A DNA stretch of 48,697 nt, taken from Geosiphon pyriformis (taxonomy: Eukaryota > Glomeromycota > Glomeromycetes > Archaeosporales > Geosiphonaceae). Where the stretch lies: assembly GCA_016748015.1 (NCBI GenBank), contig JAAOMT010000590.1, positions 315,409 to 364,105 on the forward strand, given 5' to 3'. The notes beneath the pieces were generated by a model that saw nothing but the letters and a program-made list of their open reading frames with translations, was not told the DNA's origin and did no database searches. Shown piece after piece: positions 44,689 to 48,697 of the stretch. Made by a program: the position numbers and the translations under genes. The first letter of the stretch is position 1, and every line of letters starts with the position of its first letter.

Positions 44689-45100
44689 ATTGTTATAATT
44701 ATTCAAAGTAAAATAAAATATTATTGTTATATTGATTTTTAAAACTATTTAAAAGTAAGTAAATTTGATTATTATTGTCATTTTAATTTTTATAATTATC
44801 TAAAAATAAATGAATTTAATTAATATGTTTGTATTAATTGTTGTAACTATTTAAAAATAAGTAAAATAAATACTATTATTATATTAATTACTAAGACTAT
44901 TTAAAAATAGATAAATTCAATTATTATTACTGGATTAATTATTGAAGCTATTAAGAAATAAATAAACTGAATTATTATTATTGTGTTAATTGTCAAAGCT
45001 GTTTAAAAGTAAGTAAATCTGATTATTATTATTATTATATTTATTATTAAGAGTGTTCAAAGATAAGTAAATTTAAATATTATTGTTATATTAATTGCTA
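44689..45100 (+). repeat. ~51-bp A+T-rich tandem repeat, about eight units
   Basis: A unit close to CTATTTAAAAATAAGTAAAT followed by TTGATTATTATTATATTAATT recurs with its AAAAxTAAGTAAA anchor at about 44751, 44802, 44853, 44903, 44953, 45005 and 45058, a period of 50-53 bp, with a degenerate unit before. Units differ by scattered changes and small indels, so the array is old. It is not part of any element identified here. Confidence 0.8.
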
Positions 45101-46099
45101 TATTACTAATTTATGAATAAAATTCATTGAAATTATAAACAATATAATAATTAATAAATTTGTAAAACATATTAGTAAGTGTTTTTAAAATAAAAAAATA
45201 AATTGTTAATTATTTTTATTAGCTATAGTATTTGTATGATTAATATAAATGTTTTTGTATTTGGAAAACTTGACAATATAATACTGTCCTATCTTCTATA
45301 TAATTATACAAGTATATAAAAAATTAAATTAACAGTCTTTATTATTGATCATTAGTTATAGATAAAAGTAAGCAAAAGACAAAAAGTGTAAAATATATTA
45401 TCAAAAATTAGGTTTTTTTTACTAAAAATTTGTTATTTTCTGTACTTAAAATTTTACAGTTTATATAATTTTATTTACAAAAATAATATTGAAAAAAGTT
45501 TCTTATTATTAATAAAGTATTATAAAACTTATTATTATTAATTTATTAAGCTGTAATATATTTTAAAAGAGTAATAATTCAAAATAAATTAACAATAAAA
45601 AATAATAAAATTAATTTTTTATTAAAAATACAATTACATGAATTCAAATATACTGTAAATAATAATAAAAATCTAATGTGATTTTAATTATAAAATATTG
45701 AATATATTAAATTAAAATCTTTATTTTTATAATTTGAAATGTTTTTTATAATTTAAAGCACTTTATATATTTAATTAAATATAAAATATTTTAAATAATA
45801 TTTAAACCAAAATAATGTTTAAAACATAACAGATACATTAATATATTACAAAAACAAAATATATTAAAAAATGTATAAACCAAAAACTATTGTTTTATTT
45901 TCATAAATATGCCAAAAAATGTAAATTAAAAATAAGCAGCAATTTCTTTAAAGATTAAAAAAGTTTTTTGTTAGTATAAATTAGAATATTTTTATTACTT
46001 AACAAATAGATTAATCAAAATATTTAATTTAAAAGTTAATTATTCTACTATAACAAAAATACTTGTAAAATTAAACTGATAAATTGAAAAGAATATATT
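45101..46099. other. A+T-rich stretch without recognisable gene
   Basis: Stops are dense in all frames. The right-hand part may belong to the flank or N-terminal region of the decayed pogo-like element that follows. I could not identify a terminal inverted repeat by eye. Confidence 0.35.
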
Positions 46100-47258
46100 T
46101 AACAACTTTGGTTAATTGACAAAAAACAAAAAAGAAATATTTGTAAAGATAAATAATATATTAAAAGAATAAATATTTAAAACATTAGCTACTAACTGCT
46201 TTTTATTGAAAATTTTTTATAAATAAAAGCACTTAAGTTTGCCCAAAAGTTTTTAGAAAAAAATAATTTTAAAACATCAAATAATTAGTTAAGAAAGTTT
46301 AAAAAATGGTATAATTTACATCATATTAAAATATATGGCAAAACAAACAATATTCTTTTAAAAATTTTACCAAAAAAATAAAAACAACTATACAAAATTA
46401 TCAGCAAATATGACTTAAACAATATTTATAATATTAAAAAAATAATATTATTTTTTAGAATACTACTAAATACAACTTTGATAAAAAGACTTATTATTAA
46501 TATCAAGTATAATAAAAGTCGAATTATTATATTTTTTGTTTATAATACAACAAACAGCATTAAGTTATAGTCTTTAGTTATTGGTAAAGCTACAAAGTTA
46601 AAAATTTTTCGTAATATTAATAAGATATACTTTTAATTACTTATTGTTACAATACAAAAACATAAATGTAAACAGATATTTTTAGTGAATAACTTAATTT
46701 ATTAAATAAAAAAATGCATTATAAGAATAAAAAAAATTTGTTATTATTTAATAATACAGGTTTTTATAATAAAAAATCTTTTATATTATCTAATATTATG
46801 ATTAAATATTTACTATTTAACACAATATTTTATTTGTAACTATTAAATATAAAAATTATTGTATCTTTTAAAAATATAAATACTGAAAATTGTTTTTTTT
46901 ATTTTATTAATTAATATAATAATAAAATTTTAATATTAACAATAATATTAAAAAATATAATTATTTTTTAATTAATATATAATTAATAGTAATAATAATT
47001 ACAATTTAAAACTGTTAGCATTATACAAAAATTTTAGATAATAAGTAAATATTAGTTTATCTATTAAATATTGAACAAAAATTTTTACAAAAAATACAAA
47101 TTCTTATTAAAAATATTAATATTAACAAACTATTAACAATAAATTTCATTAATATTAACAAGTTTAAATTATTGTTTACTTATATCTTAGAGAATAAAAT
47201 TATAGATTTTATTAACAACAAATATAATAAAAATTCTAATACAGATAAAAAAAAATAA
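46100..47258 (+). pseudogene. decayed pogo/Tigger-like (DDE_1) transposase
   Basis: One frame, with former-Gln/Trp-type stops, is readable for most of its length. Near 46120: DKKQKRNICKDK (HTH start). From 46237: KFAQKFLEKNNFKTSNN, stop, LRKFKK, then HHIKIYGKT, a CENP-B/Tc5-type DNA-binding block. At 46407: KYDLNNIYN, the block before the first catalytic Asp of DDE_1 transposases, here followed by KKI where DET is usual. From 46522: KSRIIIFFVYNTTNSIKL, stop, SLVIGKATKLKIF, the family NATG and PLVIGKS blocks. From 46733: NLLLFNNTGFYNKKSF (usual LLLDN-x-SH), then LLFNTIFYL. A C-terminal part runs to about 47255. The catalytic Asp positions are lost. D5 begins immediately after. Confidence 0.72.
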
Positions 47259-47261
47259 ATA

Positions 47262-48444
47262 CTTTTTGTCTCCTTAATTTTATGACTATGACCAAAACAA
47301 AAAGTAAAAAAGCTGCACCTAATATCTGTTCTAAGATATCTAATAAAATTTCAACCAAAAAAGCATTCTTTGTTGTAAAAGCAACTAGGCAGAACGTTTT
47401 AGAAGCCTTCTTTTTACCCAGTAATCGTAATAAGCTGTTTTTGGTAACCACTGAAGCAACTTTCTTATTTTTGGCTGGTTTCTCACCAGTCAAAGTTCCC
47501 TCAAAGAGACACACTTGGGTTAGTCCTAGTGTTGTCTTCACTCCTACTAAGAGCCCAAAAGTGTTTAATAATAGACCAGTTAACAAGTTGGTTTTTTCTT
47601 TTATGGCTTCTACATCTGGTACTGCTAGCACCTTCTCTTCAAAAAAAATGGTCAAAAAGACCAAAAGTTCAGAAAAGTGAAAACAATTGCTTACCTCTAC
47701 TATTGTTACATCAAACCCCTTTGTGGTTCCTAATGAGATCTTAAATGAGATCTCCATAGCATCATCCAACATGTCATCCAAGATAGACCAAGATCAACCA
47801 CTGGCTGTGTTGCCAAATGTGGGTTATCTGTTCTTGAAAACTGGGCTGATCAAATGGAAACTGAATTATTTTCTCTTTTAGTTTCTGGTGCTACTTTTGG
47901 TGGTGCTTGGGAAACTATTACTAGTCATTAAAAGTTTGCTGGGTGAGTGGCCTCTGTTTTAGTACTTAGTGCTATTTTTAAGATCAAATTGGCTTATATT
48001 AAGACTGTTTTTCAATTAGTACATGGTTTCTTGGGTGCAAAGTTAGTATTAAAAGACAATATGAAGCTGTTTTGTGTGGAGTTTGCTTCTCATGTGTCTT
48101 TAGAAACTGTATTTTTGGTTAAGCTTACAAGCTCTGTACATTTGGCCACTCTCAAAATTGCCAAATTTTTGGTTGTTTCTGAGTCTGGTTCTCTTTCTGC
48201 TGTTGTTGTGCTGTGTAATATGCTTTTGGATATGTCTACTGCTAACATTAAGACAGCTCTTAGTGTTTTTGGTGTGATTACTCATGTTATGCTAAAGTCT
48301 ACTGGTATTTGGCAGTATATTGTGGTCCATTTTAAGAATTTGGTTGCTGCTGTGTCTGCTTTCAATTACTGGTCAGTTTTGGTGGGCAAGGATAGTATTT
48401 GAATTCTTCTTATTGTGAATCAACAAGAAACAATTGTGTCTCGT
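47262..48444 (+). mobile_element. D5, second ORF1-only LINE-like element, cut by an LTR
   Basis: The 5' end (CTTTTTGTCTCCTTAATTTTATG) and the following ORF match D3 closely. It is interrupted at 48444 by an F-family LTR on the minus strand inside the region equivalent to D3 position about 34855, so whether an ORF2 follows is unknown. D3-type elements therefore form a family of at least two. Confidence 0.75.
47282..48444 (+). pseudogene. ORF1 of D5 (partial)
   Basis: Starts MTMTKTKSKKAAPNICSKIS, matching D3 MTTIKAKSKKAAPDICSKIS. TGA at 47678 replaces a Trp of D3 (LEKWGQ). Around 47820 a deletion of some tens of bases relative to D3 shifts the frame from 2 to 1. The frame at 47947-48402 contains IKLAYIKTVFQLVHGFLGAK and an RRM-like unit (STANIKTALSVFGVITHV, WQYIVVHF) ending in a TGA where D3 has Arg (DSIRI). 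The zinc knuckle is beyond the LTR insertion. Confidence 0.75.
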
Positions 48445-48697
48445 TGTTACGGGATGGTTTTCTTGTTATATTTAATTGCTGATATCCCGCTTTAATTGCA
48501 ATCAGTCTTTCGTGAGTTCCTCAATTCTATTTGTGTGATAAGGTCACTTGTTACACTGAAGGCTTTCTTTTTACTGTTGCGATGTAAGTTATTCTTTAAT
48601 TCTTGATTGTTGTGTGTGTTTATGTACTCCTTCTCAGAGGCTGAACTGAAATCTACCCACTGTCTGGGGTCTTCTCTGAGGCTATCCTTGCAATTGC
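48445..48697 (-). repeat. F-family LTR, minus strand, partial (window end)
   Basis: It is the reverse complement of the last 253 bases of the F LTR, beginning TGTTACGGG. It differs at only a few positions, so it is young. It interrupts D5 ORF1; TCGT (48441-48444) is the candidate left target duplication. Whether it is a solo LTR or the 3' LTR of a complete minus-strand element cannot be told from this window. Confidence 0.9.

Overview
The window is a graveyard of mobile elements with no recognisable host gene. It is about three quarters A+T by eye. It holds Ty3/Gypsy-type LTR retrotransposons, LINE-type non-LTR retrotransposons with an APE endonuclease and RNase H, an ORF1-only LINE-like family, and one ancient pogo/Tigger-like DNA transposon. 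The reading frames resemble transposon proteins I associate with arbuscular mycorrhizal fungi (Glomeromycotina, possibly Gigasporaceae). That placement is an inference from family resemblance and composition and was not checked by any search.

Left half (1-26423), a nested stack. An old LINE (D1) occupies 3577-4910 and resumes at 25401-26423. It was split by Ty3-type element B (4911-25400). B was split inside its RNase H by element A (11628-22228). A was split between its dUTPase and reverse transcriptase by a solo LTR (C, 16834-17558) that contains a run of Ns. Left of D1, a minus-strand Ty3-type element (E, 917-3576) inserted into D1, and a young element (F, only its 3' end and 3' LTR at 1-916) inserted into E. 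Short target duplications flank C, A and B (CCAT, GCAG, CTGG/TTGG), and the interrupted reading frames rejoin exactly.

A and B share the order gag, zinc knuckle, aspartic protease, a cysteine-rich module, dUTPase, reverse transcriptase, RNase H, integrase, and then an extra ORF3 that ends at the polypurine tract. In A, gag through the start of RT lie in one frame. The copies are disabled by many TAA/TAG/TGA codons, a few frameshifts and, in places, Asp-to-Asn changes at catalytic sites.

Right half (26530-48697). D2 (minus) and D4 (plus) are near full-length but dead LINEs of about 7 kb: ORF1 with RRM-like folds and a zinc knuckle, then ORF2 with endonuclease, RT, RNase H and a C-terminal zinc finger. 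Between them are D3, a compact ORF1-only element, and D6, a nearly erased LINE tail. After D4 come an A+T-rich stretch with a ~51-bp minisatellite, a decayed pogo/Tigger transposase, a second ORF1-only element (D5), and an F-family LTR (minus) inserted into D5 at the window end.

Nearly all differences between related copies are transitions (C-to-T/G-to-A), so deamination-driven decay (cytosine methylation or a RIP-like process) is the dominant mutational force here.
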